DNA of 64,000 nucleotides, taken from Apostichopus japonicus (lineage: Eukaryota; Echinodermata; Holothuroidea; Aspidochirotida; Stichopodidae). The stretch is from assembly GCF_037975245.1 (NCBI RefSeq), contig NC_092567.1, positions 19,474,876 through 19,538,875 on the forward strand, written 5' to 3'. Below, piece after piece: positions 15,401-25,654 of the stretch. The translations under genes were made by a program, and so were the position numbers. Below the pieces are notes generated by a model. The model did not search any database and was not told the DNA's origin. It saw only the letters and a program-made list of their open reading frames with translations. Each line of letters opens with the position of its first letter. Position 1 is the first letter of the stretch.

Positions 15401-18400
15401 TAGCTATATCATGTTATAAAATGAAAAGAGATTTAATCTGTCTTACAATCTTTAAAAAGTTTAACTTACAGAACTCCCGATATTATGAAACAAACAACGT
15501 TCGGCAAAGCCCCGTTTATAGACTGCCTAACAATGAATAGCGCACACTTTACGTACATCAGTTTACAACTGCAATACGGTTTAACCCTACTTCAATATTA
15601 CGTTAGGATAATACACATGTACTGCGAATTTCCCGGGTACCTTTCCAAACAACTGCGCGCTCATCCCGTCTAACACCTGTTTGTTAACATTTCTGGCACG
15701 TTTCCAAGAAACGTTTCATGGAGAATTCCCCATGATACACGAGGCACAATCCATACCATACACGCAGCACATCAAGGCCCCACTAGCTATGGCCATCTTT
15801 ATGAAAGTAAACCTTGTAATAAAATATGTTTTAAGCCACTTGGCATGAATAACTAAATGCTTAATATTATTTCCATGTTCTTGTAGAAAACATCAAGTTC
15901 GCAAAATACAATTAGTTGTGTTTTTGTAGTTACGTGAGATCTGTAACGACGAGGTGGTTAGGCTATTTGCTATGCACTTAACTATGGTAGGATATTATTT
16001 TTTCCGTATTTTTGGAAATTCTAGAAAATAATCTTTCCCTCCCCGCTAAAAACCAGATGTGGTCTTACGGTTTATTCATAAATGGGTGTACTAGAGCCTT
16101 GTTTACATGACATTAGTTGCATTTAGCACGATATGCCAGTTTCGCGTGAATTTTCGAAAGTGTTTTGCTGGATCTTTCGTAAAATTTGAAATGTGTACCA
16201 ACTTACTTTTCGTACACAATTGGTAATCTCTCTACTGATTTTCAGATTTTTTTTACAGTCAAGTGAATACGTTGTGCATTGAGTATAAACTTATCGCGAA
16301 TGCAAGAACGATGCGGGGATTTCCAGCAGACAAATGTTTTCTTTGCGGGATCACTGAGTCAGTTGAAGGGAATCCCACACATTAAAGGGAACACTGAATT
16401 GAAGTCAAATTCATACGAAAGAAAACGTTTACTAACATATAATATAAGTATAAAAAAAATGTGGAATGGCAATATTGTTCAAAACATTTCCCGCGAGGCT
16501 GATTTATTACAGCAACCTTCCCGCGCTGGGCCATGTGTGTCCGTGTGACATTGCCCTTGTGAGTGGTTTGGGGACACATCATTACTCGTTATAGGCTATT
16601 GTGACTAAAATTGCGAGCACCGTCTCTGGACATTTTTGTTTTGTTTCTGAAACGTTTCTTTTGAAATTGTCCTTATTGTTTTTACAGATGTACTTTTTTG
16701 CTTCTTCGTATTTTTTTTAAAGTTTCGTCCCGCTTTTTTTTTTTCGTTTTTTTTTCCTCAATTTTTTTTTTCCAGCCAGTCTGGATTTCCCGCGAGCATT
16801 GCGGATTTCCCGCGAACCTGGTTCGGAAGGTTCGTAAGGTTTTCCAGCCCTGCACTGACTCATCAAGTTGATCTAGATAGAGAATAATCTAGTGAAGATT
16901 CACATTTTGTGTTGGATGCGTTGAATTTCATTTCTCGTAAAATACTGAAAACAAGTATGCACCTGAATCCAAAAACTGCTTAACATATTTTTTTGGTGTA
17001 GCAACTTTCCTATCTTTCATAGCATTTTGTGATGATTATTGCATAGCTGTATAGAAGGTTTTTTAGAAGGAAGAATAGCACTTGTGGTATGTCATGAGAA
17101 ATCAACTTCAAAAGTCCCATAAATGCTGTGTCACGCTATACTATGTTGTGCCTGCAAGGAGAGGAAGACAACACCAACATTGCTTACCTTCTTCTTTTTC
17201 CTTTCTTTCAAGTTCTTCTTTTTTCAAACGTTCTTTCTCTGCTTTACTTAATTTTCCTTTCTTCCCCTTAGCAGGTGACTTTGGTTTAGGCGGCTTTACC
17301 AATATGAATAAAAAGGAAGACAATTATTGAGTCTAAACTCTAATACGTGCACAGAAAAATGCTGTCAACACTCCTACTAATTTATACTTTATATGTTACA
17401 AAGAAAAGGTAAATGACCACAGGTTTCCAAATGAGACTAACCTCAGGCAAATTTAGAAAAAATAATAAAATGACTTTTGTAGGACGACTTAAAGGAGAAT
17501 TTTAATCTTGAAGACTTGATATGTCTTAGTTCAAGAAGAAAGAGAGCATGTCTCCTTTGTACCCAGCCATCATATTCCACTATCAAGACTTAAGATGGGA
17601 AAGCTTGTAACTGCTGTGTATGTTTGTGTAGAATTACACATGACCTGGTGGCCTAGCCTAAAGTTAGGTGATGTATTGTAAACTTTACTAGGCCTAGTTC
17701 ACCCAATGAGACTTGTGGAAACAGCATATTCTTTGTAGCCTAGGTGTGAAAGTAGGTTAGAATATGAGGCTAAGTATCACAGTCATCAAGTACTACTGCT
17801 AGTTACTACTGTGCACTAGCCTATAGGGTGCTGCGAAATTAAGCCATTCCTTGGGCCTAGACTAGTCTAGAGCGCCTGCCTGAGCAACATTCCAAACCTT
17901 GCATGTCGATTGTCGGAATGCAAGAGCCTAACTTACTTAATCTGCATAAATAATAAGCTGAAATTTGTTGGTGGCAAATAGTTAAAATTGTTACAAAATT
18001 ATTTGTTTTCTGTGGTACCATTATTTGCCTTGTCATAAGAATACTTAAATCATTGGAAGAGGCGCAAACAATACTATAATTGTCTCGAAATATGCACCTT
18101 TTAACTTTTATTTATAACGCTAAATGAGGCTTGGCAACGAGCTTACTAACGCTAACAGTGAGTTTACACAATTAACTCTGCATATAGATACCACTGTCAA
18201 TGTACAGTAGGCTAGCGCAATGGATATCATGCATACACAACGATAAGGTATTGTATGTTAGTTGTTACAATGACCGGCTTCCAAACATTTAGCTTAAGAA
18301 ACTGCAACTTGTAGTTGCTACGTTTACGCAGAAAATATAATAATTTGACAACAAGCATAACATTTTTAATTGGATCTATACTCAAGATAGCTTACGTAAA

Positions 18401-18449
18401 AGAAACAGCTATATTGATCAAGAAAAAACACAGAAATTTCACTTACCAT
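6349..18449 (-). CDS. DNAI7: DNAI7/CASC1, N-terminal part (six exons)
   Basis: Dynein axonemal intermediate chain 7 (CASC1/Las1; IC97/FAP94 in Chlamydomonas) is an inner-arm dynein-associated protein needed for ciliary beating. The exons, in gene order, are 18447-18449, 17188-17293, 10471-10562, 8641-8745, 7291-7431 and 6349-6495. They join in phase to 198 codons. The product starts with a Lys/Glu-rich coiled region containing KLSKAEKERLKKEELERK, the hallmark N-terminus of the family. It continues with ARLKAEQEEKDRLERE, the block around KCDGSPDP, and the helix ending LEDLLHAKQDAATFELLK, all in the order seen in vertebrate DNAI7. Vertebrate proteins have about 700 residues, so most of the protein, including the C-terminal CASC1 domain, is outside the window or undetected. 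The gene is divergent from ETFRF1. Confidence 0.93.
6755..6777. repeat. (AAG)n microsatellite
   Basis: Short pure AAG repeat in the intron between DNAI7 exons 5 and 6. Confidence 0.85.
7291..7431 (-). CDS. DNAI7: DNAI7 exon 5
   Basis: Residues 103-149, WLRFMKCDGSPDPTVNAEI and onward, ending ESNQTLD. The CDGSPDP motif and the following NLWKE match vertebrate CASC1 closely. The acceptor is TCCTCAG and the donor GTAAGT; both ends are in phase 0. Confidence 0.93.
8641..8745 (-). CDS. DNAI7: DNAI7 exon 4
   Basis: Residues 68-102, starting ESQRYTAESQDLLSLLEGN and ending EDRKQKAQ. It is 105 nt with both ends in phase 0, an AACAG acceptor and a GTAAAA donor. It is too short and too masked by other frames to stand out as an open frame. 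It was found from the gap in the protein. Confidence 0.88.
8802..9122. repeat. Diverged tandem duplication, two copies of about 150 bp
   Basis: The block from 'ctttcaact-aaatatgacc' through 'aactctctaaatcc' occurs at about 8802-8954 and again at about 8975-9122. Shared anchors include 'gtgcaacatcatggtaga' and 'acacagcaaaggcaa'. It lies inside the DNAI7 intron upstream of exon 4. Confidence 0.85.
10471..10562 (-). CDS. DNAI7: DNAI7 exon 3
   Basis: Residues 37-67, a Glu/Arg-rich helix (LERERLEREERERIEAA). The acceptor is CCCCTCAG and the donor GTAAGT. It enters in phase 1, leaves in phase 0, and lies 6.6 kb from exon 2. Confidence 0.92.
12957..13227. repeat. Tandem duplication, unit about 136 bp
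   Basis: 'gaccata...tagcc' opens copies at 12957 and 13092. Both contain 'tctagcctaaccat', 'ttagctgg-actaaaa' and 'gctatcttcgac'. It lies in DNAI7 intron 2 and has no coding signal. Confidence 0.8.
15087..16857. mobile_element. Possible DNA transposon remnant with TIRs
   Basis: The left end reads CAGTGTTGGAAAACCTTG. The right end, reverse complemented, reads CAGTGCAGGGCTGGAAAACC and then TTACGAACC. Both therefore begin CAGTG and share TGGAAAACCTT. The inside has a GC-rich patch at 15120-15290 unlike its surroundings, and several 'atttcccgc' motifs near both ends. I found no convincing target-site duplication (cactgacc against actcatca), so the boundaries are tentative. No transposase frame survives. 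Confidence 0.5.
17188..17293 (-). CDS. DNAI7: DNAI7 exon 2
   Basis: Encodes residues 2-36, beginning PPKPKSPAKGKKGK and followed by the conserved KLSKAEKERLKKEE block. The acceptor is GGTAAAG and the donor GTAAGC. It ends in phase 1. The sequence is highly basic and then alternates Lys and Glu, which predicts a long charged helix. Confidence 0.9.
18447..18449 (-). CDS. DNAI7: DNAI7 exon 1: start codon only
   Basis: The minus strand reads CAAAACA-ATG followed immediately by the donor GTAAGT at 18446-18441. The initiator codon is thus the only coding sequence of this exon, and phase 0 fits exon 2. The 5' UTR extends upstream, to higher coordinates, and its end is not determined. Confidence 0.75.
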
Positions 18450-19035
18450 TGTTTTGGGATGGTTGTCAATTTAAGGATGGCAACGCTCTACTGGATTTTT
18501 TCCAATGTCAACGCGCAAGCGCAATATAATTTTTGGCGGGCCTTTTCACTACTTCATTTGCATAGCATGCAGAGAACAAAGTCGTATTAAGCTTTTGTCC
18601 ATTATCATTAAGAAAACTATTATGTATTTACATGAATAAACTTAAAAATCATCAGAGGAACTGTGTGTTATATTGTCGGAAGTTCTGCCCTTTCATCGTG
18701 AATAGTCCTGACAGATATAAAGTGTCAGATATAAAGTGTGCTAATTTCAAATATATTTCCGAATAGTATAGGCGATACCATTTTTGTCTTACATTTTGGT
18801 AGATTATAGGGTTTTGTTGCCGTAAATATTTCACGTTTTGAAATTTAAAATAAAGTTATTGCAATAATATTTAAATGTAGATATTGTATTTATCATTTAA
18901 ATTTATTAAATTGTAAGTAATGTTGCATAGAATGTTCCACTATCTGATAGGGAGTCTGAATTTTATCATAGTGCTTGGGCTCATGCAGGTAGATACAGTG
19001 GATAGTGTAGGGGCATATGACTTTACGTACGTATA
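18450..19035. promoter_or_regulatory. DNAI7 5' flank
   Basis: The sequence just upstream of the DNAI7 ATG must hold its 5' UTR and promoter. A comparatively GC-rich stretch (about 18480-18545, with CGCGCAAGCGCAA and TGGCGGGCC) is the best candidate core. No TATA box is clear in the expected place. Confidence 0.35.
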
Positions 19036-20163
19036 TGGTAGGCCATAGTGGACATAATTCGCGATAAAATATGGACATTAATTCCATTTAATTTCGGCAT
19101 TAAATATTAGCAGTGGCGGCGCCAGGAATTTTTAGTTGGGGAGGCTAAGGGGGGGGGGCTGAGCCAATTTTTTGGGTGGCTTACAAGATTGAGTGATCGC
19201 CGTCCTGGGGGAGGGGTATAAGGGGAGGGAGTGCCCCCTCCCCTTTGAAATTTTTCCCAATCCTGGAAAGGCCTACATGCAAAATGGTGGCATTTAGCGA
19301 GGCTTTTGTCACCTGAAAGTTTCTCCAAAAATATGCATTTTTTGTGAGTAACTTTAGTCAAATTAGAATGGAAGATACCAATTCACAGTTTTCGTATCAC
19401 TAAAATATTACCTGCTGTGAAAGATCCAATTCCTTTGCTCAATTATTATATCGTGCAATTATTATATCATGCAAAATTATTATAAAAATTCATCAAAATT
19501 TCCATTGGCCATTGTAGCACTGCGTTATGGCTGACAAAATTTGGGTAGGCTATATTGTTTCAATGAGGTTTATTTTTTTTGTGCCTATTTCAGTTGGGGG
19601 GGCTAATGGGGGGCTGACTACTTCAGTGGGGGGGTGGGGCTAAATCCCCCTCAAGCCCCCCTTGGCGCCGCCACTGAATATTAGCCAATAAGGCTGCATT
19701 TTTATTTGTCTGCATTCATACTGTTTAATGCGGACATTTAATCAAATATATGTGGACACTTATTCGAATTAAAACGAATTAATATCGACATTGATTACAT
19801 TTGATGTTTACATTAAATATTTAATATGTTTTATACTTCAGCATCAATTCTATTAACGTGGACATTAAATCGAATATATGTTGACATATATTCGAATATA
19901 TTTATGATTTGTTGTCGGGAGTGAATGTTTTGTGTGGGGAGTGAATTAATATTCACATATAAACCTCTACAGTGATTGGTTGATGAATATCCACGTATAT
20001 TCGATTCAAAGTTCTCATTAATAGAATTAATGCTGACATATAAAACTGCTCACTGATTGGATAGTATTAATGTCTACATTAAAATCAAATTAATGTTCAC
20101 ATTAAATCGATTTGACGTGGACATACAATCGGATTAACGAATTATGTCCACTGTGGCCTACCA
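19036..20163. mobile_element. TA-flanked DNA transposon, interrupted by a MITE
   Basis: 26-bp terminal inverted repeats, TGGTAGGCCAYAGTGGACAT plus AATTCG with one mismatch, lie at 19036-19061 and 20138-20163. Each is directly bordered by TA, as in Tc1/mariner-type insertions. The inside is AT-rich with many variants of 'gacattaaatcgaatta'. No transposase is seen. Subtracting the inserted hAT MITE and one target copy leaves about 554 bp. Confidence 0.8.
19111..19676. mobile_element. hAT-type MITE with 8-bp TSD, nested
   Basis: TIRs are CAGTGGCGGCGCCAgG and the mirrored cTTGGCGCCGCCACTG. The 8-bp target duplication AATATTAG is exact on both sides (19103-19110 and 19677-19684), which is diagnostic of the hAT superfamily. 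The inside is G-rich and shares a 'ggggagggagtg...ccctcccctttg' core with the elements at 34093 and 50390. No coding capacity. Confidence 0.93.
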
Positions 20164-21565
20164 TAGTATGTACCGTATAAGTAGGGAGCTGCTAGAGTAG
20201 CAGCTCCCTGATCACATGGTTCACAGTACTACATGTTAGTAGCCATGCCGCAACTAAATGTCACTTATTGTTAGCATACCGCCCCCCCCCCCCCCAATAA
20301 AAAACACACACACCCAGAAAAAGAATTGATCTGAAAGGTGGTTCAAAAAATGCAAAATATACATGCACTACTCCGAACAAAATGGTCACTAAAGTTGCGC
20401 CTCTGATGGTATAGTAGCCTGGAGTTCACAGTAATGTACAGCTTTTCATTTCTCAAAAGTTAAAAGTGTTAAGGAAATACAACCTGCACTAATAGCTGTA
20501 TTTTGAAACGGTCTCAAACATTTTGTAATTGAAGTCACCTTTCATCTGACGCAAAATCATGTAAGGAACAGGCATTCCATGTTATATGTACTGGGATTCA
20601 GCCTGTTGCCTGAATTAATATGAACATTTCTTGTTACCTCTGAGAACGAGCAGAACATCCAAACAAATAATGGAACGTATCAACCACATTATCTCCTACT
20701 GCTTACATACGAAAAATCTGTCCAGATATTTTACCTAAAGTTGGGATGCAACATTGGAATAAACGTCAGTATCCAACCAAGTTTTGCCCCAAAGCAAGGA
20801 AAATTACCACGGTTCATACATTTTCTTGCAGAAGGTGATGAATTGACCAAAGTTTTCTGCTTTCTACTTGTTTGGAGCAAAACATTTTTCGTGACAAATG
20901 TTCCCCTCTCCCTCCTCGTCCTTCCTCTCCTCTCCTCTCCTCCTTGTCCTTCGATCCCCTCCCCTTGTCCTTGCCTTCCCCAAGTCTTCCCCTTGTCATT
21001 TCTTTATGCACCCTCCTCCCAAATATACCGTGATACGTTCCAATTCGTTGTCAAGGCACTTGCATACTTGGCCGATATTTTAGCGATATCGTTTTGTAAT
21101 AATCTGGTAACGTACTTCGTAAAGAGCAGTTTGTTGTTGAATTTTTGGACAAGGGGTTTACTGTATGTTTTTTAACTAAAAAGACAGACACCTGGAAGAA
21201 CTAGAGAACACCGAGGGTATAAACCAATAAATAATACATCAAGTTGCAAGTTTTGGACTAGGTACGCACATTATGATTGAAATATTACGTTACAAAATAT
21301 AAGTTTTTATCTTTTGTAAATGGGGCAATGACGACGTTCATGCTCGATGTAGTTCTACTACTAGTCTTTCCTTTAATAGACCTAACACTGTAACACTATA
21401 GCTATACTAATACCTCAGCAGTCAGAGGCCAGACCTAGCCTACATCATAACTTGCTGAAGTCTGTAGTGTTGATCGATTACATCGATAGCTATGTTCTAC
21501 GTGAGAATTCTAGGCGCCTGGCCTGTTACAAGTTTTAGGCCAGGCTTAGGCCTCATACGAGATAC

Positions 21566-21792
21566 TGTGATACTGTAATTTAATGATGCTTGTGGCTATT
21601 GCCAGATAAGCTAGTGTCTATGCTATGCTATGCATTTATGTTATGTAAATAGCTAGACAAGCAGTCTAATTAGTAAGACTGAATAAAGAAGTAAGGCAGA
21701 GCCTCCCAGACCCTCAGAGTGTGCACATGTATTTTCTTGTTTCTGTGTTTTGTGTTCAAAGTCTGTCCATTGTCAAGCCCTCGGACTCTACA
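21566..21792 (+). mobile_element. Candidate LTR of a Ty3/Gypsy element
   Basis: The segment begins TGTGATACTG and ends CTCTACA (TG...CA). It carries AATAAA near 21682 and is followed after one base by a tRNA-primer-like sequence. The right boundary is well supported by that context. The left boundary is a guess. Confidence 0.5.
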
Positions 21793-21793
21793 A

Positions 21794-21811
21794 TGGCGTA
21801 GTCGGCAGGGT
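21794..21811 (+). other. Primer-binding-site-like sequence
   Basis: TGGCGTAGTCGGCAGGGT begins with the TGG complement of a tRNA CCA end and lies directly after the LTR end, as a Gypsy PBS should. Confidence 0.55.
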
Positions 21812-21814
21812 AAT

Positions 21815-22715
21815 GTTGAAGATGTTGGCATGCATGGTTATGTAATGGAGGAAGACCTACTAAAGTACAAGATCGGGCCAGCCGGGCAAAGAGTTGTAGT
21901 CCCGGATCAGTTAGTGAATGAAGTTATCAATCAATACCATTGTTCACCTACGTGCCCCCACTTAGGTGTAAGAAAGACAATTTCTAAAATAAGGGAGAAA
22001 TTTTGGTGGAAGAGTATGAAATCTGTTGAAAAGTTCATCAAACAATGTAGGATTTGCCAGTTGACTAAACCAGTGTATCGAAAATCATCAGGGTATATGC
22101 AGTCTACTGTGAGCAGGTGTCCATGGGATATTCTGGCTATGGATCTTTTGGGCCCCTTCCCAGAAAGTAAAGAGGGCAAATTATATATACTGGTAAAATT
22201 TTAGCAGCCGTAATTAGACAATTATTTTGTACTTGGGGGGCTTGTAATACTCTAGTCTCTGACAATGGACCACAAATGATTTCACAGAAGGTGGCCCAAG
22301 TATGTGTTCTCTGGGGTGTAAAGAGGTCATTTACAAGCCCCTATCATCCTCAGGCCAATTGGGTTGAGAGGGTTAATAGAAACTTAGTTTCTATGTTGTG
22401 TTGTTTTATGAAGGGTGATCATACAGAGTGGGATGACTTGGTACCAGAGTTTATGTTTGCCCTTAATTCCTATGTACATGATTCCACTGGATTCTCACCA
22501 GCAGAGTTATTTCTTAACCGTACCCTGAGAGGACCTGGAGAATGGGTGGGGAGTGATAGCAAGGTAGTAAGGGATAAGGAAGCCATGTGGGCAGTTGCAA
22601 AACAGAACATGGAACGCCAGACAAAGGTCAATAAAGGGCAGTATGATAGAAAGAGGGAAGAGTCTATAGTCAGAGTGGGTGATGTGGTGGCACTCCGATC
22701 ACATGCTTTATCAAA
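21815..22715 (+). pseudogene. Gypsy integrase fragment (broken)
   Basis: The frame up to 22203 holds the integrase zinc-binding domain: HLGVRKT, a tryptophan-rich helix, then CRICQLTK (HHCC pattern). It continues into the catalytic core with DLLGPFPESKEG. The frame then breaks. It resumes in another frame with the second catalytic Asp (SDNGPQ near 22260) and the third catalytic Glu (VERVNR). Roughly 25 codons between the first and second catalytic Asp are missing. In the conserved HPQANG motif Gly has become Trp. Gag, protease, RT and RNase H, which should lie between the PBS and integrase, are absent. The copy is dead. Confidence 0.85.
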
Positions 22716-23801
22716 AACCAGAGCAAAGGCCCTTAACAAGTCTCTCCCCAAAAGTACCTGACAAGGAATGTCAGCCACATAAAGCTCAACTTCTTCAGTC
22801 TCCCCTGCAATAGTCATGGAGGTAGACACCTTACCTGTGACAACCAGAGGTGTGTCATCCAAAAGCTTAAACCACAGGGGTTCATTCAAAGGCATAACCT
22901 CACAATTTTCAACCATTAAGGTACTGATGAGTGACCTTTCTGCTCCACTATCAGCATAAGCAAGAACTTTCCCACCAAATAACATTGCCTCAAAATACGC
23001 CCCATCCAACTTGCATACATTTGTCACCTCAGAGCTATGCTCCAATGAGACCCTAACTCTGAACAACCTTTCCTCCACCTCCTTGTTAGAAATTCTCACC
23101 AAATTAATGCCAACATTAGCATTTTGATCACGTGACACATTTGAACAGTTATATACCGTATAACTGAAATGTCCCCATTCACCACAGGTATAACATCTGA
23201 TGTTATTAAGATCTGTAGCTGGTCGGCGAATTCTACTCCCTTGGCTAGAAGCTGGCCTCTGTGACTGCCCTGTTGTTTCACCGGCAGTTTGGAAATATGG
23301 TCGTGTAGTAGCTGACATCGATCTGGAACCTTGACTCTGTCGATTCCTGCTAGTGACCCTGGCAACCAAGATGTTATCAGCAAAATCCGAAATTTCCACA
23401 AGGGAAGTCCACTTCTGCTCCAGTAACTGTAAACGCAAAGATTCGTCTCTTAATGAGGAGATCATTTGATCAACAGCAATCAAATCCATTATTCTAGTAA
23501 ACTCGGGTGAAGATGCCAATCTATCTGTGGGAGCTGTCCAACGTCTCAAATACAAACTAAGCCGACTACCGTACTGTCTGAAAGTTTCTGATGGGCCCTT
23601 TACAGCGGAACGAAACTTCTCCCTGTACGTATCTGGAGTAAGCTGAAATGCTGCCAACAATGCATCCTTAACTACAACATAACTTTGTTTCTGACTTTCA
23701 CTTAAAATGTGGAAAGCTTTCTGTGCCTTGCCAGTCAAGTATGGTTCCAATAGAATAACTTGATAAGGATGTTCAAGTGATGCATAGATCAACTCTACCA
23801 A
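22716..23801 (-). pseudogene. Gypsy gag-protease fragment, inverted relative to integrase
   Basis: The minus-strand frame reads a SCAN-like retroelement Gag (LTGKAQKAF, TYREKFRSAVKG, LSLYLRRW). A CCHC knuckle follows (CYTCGEWGHF...C) in which the last spacing is three residues too long. Next come an aspartic protease active site (ADSGAERSLIS) and the LLGRDLL motif. The Gag N-terminus is missing. The end meets the plus-strand integrase fragment head-on near 22700-22745, so this is an inversion inside one element or two fused insertions. The frame is intact for over 1 kb. Confidence 0.85.
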
Positions 23802-24025
23802 TTAACGTCTTATTAGGCCTTGTCTGTACCAAAATCACGCTGCTACTGTACTTTAATGCTCAACATACATTAAGCCGTGATTGCAAATTCTGGTAAATAA
23901 AACGGGACAAATATATGAATATTCTGGTATTTCAGGTTTGGAGAGAAAAAGTGTTGCAGTCTTCCGTGTTCCACCTGCATCTGTGTACCATTATGACGCA
24001 ACTTCAGCAATTAGCGTCGGTCAAC

Positions 24026-24058
24026 ATGAAATTTGCTGTCAAAACTTTGTACAAAAAT
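24026..24058 (+). CDS. ETFRF1: ETFRF1 exon 1
   Basis: Eleven codons, [11 protein letters not shown], ending in phase 0 before the donor GTAAGT. Confidence 0.85.
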
Positions 24059-25107
24059 GTAAGTATTCCTTTTAGACTGTCAGTCTGCCGCAAAGGTGTA
24101 TTTGAAAAGAAATCATTAGTGACTATAAGGGTGGGCCATTTGAGCTTTACTAAAACAGCCAGTGTACAGAAACAGTTACTAAGAAATAAATTGTAACAGG
24201 CAATTGAAAGTATGTGATTATATAGATTTATTCACCATCCCCCGCTTATCTTGTCTTCTCCCACCCCTCCCCCCCCCAAAAAAAAAAAATTGGTTTAGCC
24301 TCCTGGGAGAAGCTGCATTGTAAAGACTGCTGTGCTATTGTAGATGTTCATCCTAGATTTAAAGATAAGAGTAAAAGTTTTTAGATCTCAGGAGAATTAC
24401 TAGTGAACATCTGTTTCATTTAAACTTTTTATCGCAGGATTTAAAGAAGCCAGGAATTTATTCATGTTAAAATTATGTCTAACAGTTTTGAACACTGATT
24501 TTGTTTTTATCATTGAAAAACTCTAGTTCCTATGTAGAAAACTGCTATACATCTTTACACTTGTATAGCAACTTGACAATTTGGCATAGCATTTTGTGAT
24601 GCAATACTGGATTAACTATTCCCTGTATTTTGCAAACCATTTTGTGATTGTGAATTTGTGATACCAGATAAATAGTTCCCTGGTAGCTCCTTAATTTCAA
24701 GCAATTTTAAAAATACATAAGGATGTGATAAGTGAGGAATTGTTGGTAGGGTTTTGCTTAGTCCTTTTGAAAAGTAGTAAAGTTCAATTCACTATTATTA
24801 GTAAACTATTTTATAATTTTGTTTTATAACAGTTTGAACAGTTTGAATTTTGGCTTGACTGGTGTGTGTCTCTCTTTTTTTTTCCACCTTCTGATTCAAG
24901 CTTATATTTCTTGGAAGAGAGTACCCCAAGGGCGAGAAATATTTCAGGGATAGATGTCACCAAGCATTTATGAAAAACAAAGACATGACAGATCCAGAAA
25001 AGATTAAGGAGCTCATCGGACGAGGAGAATATGTCATGAAAGAATTAGAAGCCCTATACATGTTGAGAAAGTACAGAGCTTTGAAGAAACGATACTACGC
25101 AGAATGA
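24026..25107 (+). CDS. ETFRF1: ETFRF1/LYRM5, complete
   Basis: Electron transfer flavoprotein regulatory factor 1 is a small mitochondrial LYR-family protein that binds ETF and promotes FAD loss. Two exons (24026-24058 and 24901-25107) give 79 aa; vertebrate ETFRF1 has about 90. The first exon encodes [11 protein letters not shown] and contains the L-Y-K version of the LYR motif. The second starts [15 protein letters not shown] and contains [29 protein letters not shown] and a final RYYAE, a near line-by-line match to LYRM5. An in-frame ATG at 23993 would add 11 residues. I prefer 24026 because the family starts shortly before LYK. It is head to head with DNAI7, across a 5.6-kb spacer full of transposons. 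Confidence 0.95.
24901..25107 (+). CDS. ETFRF1: ETFRF1 exon 2
   Basis: 68 codons plus TGA, after a pyrimidine-rich tract and the acceptor TTCAAG. Confidence 0.95.
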   Translation, partial: LIFLGREYPKGEKYFRDRCHQAFMKNKDMTDPEKIKELIGRGEYVMKELEALYMLRKYRALKKRYYAE

Positions 25108-25233
25108 AGAAGATGAAGATATCAAAGTGTCGGGAAAATGGTGCGGTAAAAATGTCGTGAATGGACCCTCCATGTCTTTTGGAGTTCTGTGGGATCTGTG
25201 GTAGGTTCTATCACTGCGTTTGAAGTTATGCAC

Positions 25234-25239
25234 AATAAA
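25234..25239 (+). terminator. ETFRF1 poly(A) signal
   Basis: AATAAA 127 nt after the stop codon. Further AATAAA copies follow near 25399 and 25460 and could give longer 3' ends. Confidence 0.6.
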
Positions 25240-25654
25240 GGTTTGGTTAAACGAAGGATACTTTAAAAGGTTTGCAGTGTGTGAAACTGTTAACACACCA
25301 TCAGCATAGTTACTTCAAGTCTACTGTATAAGCTTAATTGCGAGTATCAAAATGAAGTCAATAATCAGTTATTGTGAATCAAAGTCTAGTAATCTGGAAT
25401 AAAATTCTATACAGTAACAATTAGCACCATGTCCTAGCCATATTGCCATTTTGTATCAGAATAAAAATGTTTATAATTTTTGTGATGTATTCAACATCAT
25501 TAACAAAAGGGTGCACACCGTTGAAAAGATGGCCCAATGTTACAATCCTAGCAGAATCTTCTAAGGATTAATATGGATATCTTGTTAGGATTAAAATAAT
25601 GTCAGACTTAAATACTGTTGACTGTATGTATTATTTTATATATTTTTTATTCCT

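Noticed and set aside
20741-21175. 144-aa open frame with hydrophobic stretches
   Set aside because: It crosses a CCTCTCCTCT-rich tract, shows no domain and has overlapping frames open on both strands.
22276-22761. Independent plus-strand gene of 161 aa
   Set aside because: It is the second part of the broken Gypsy integrase, separated from the first by a deletion and frameshift.
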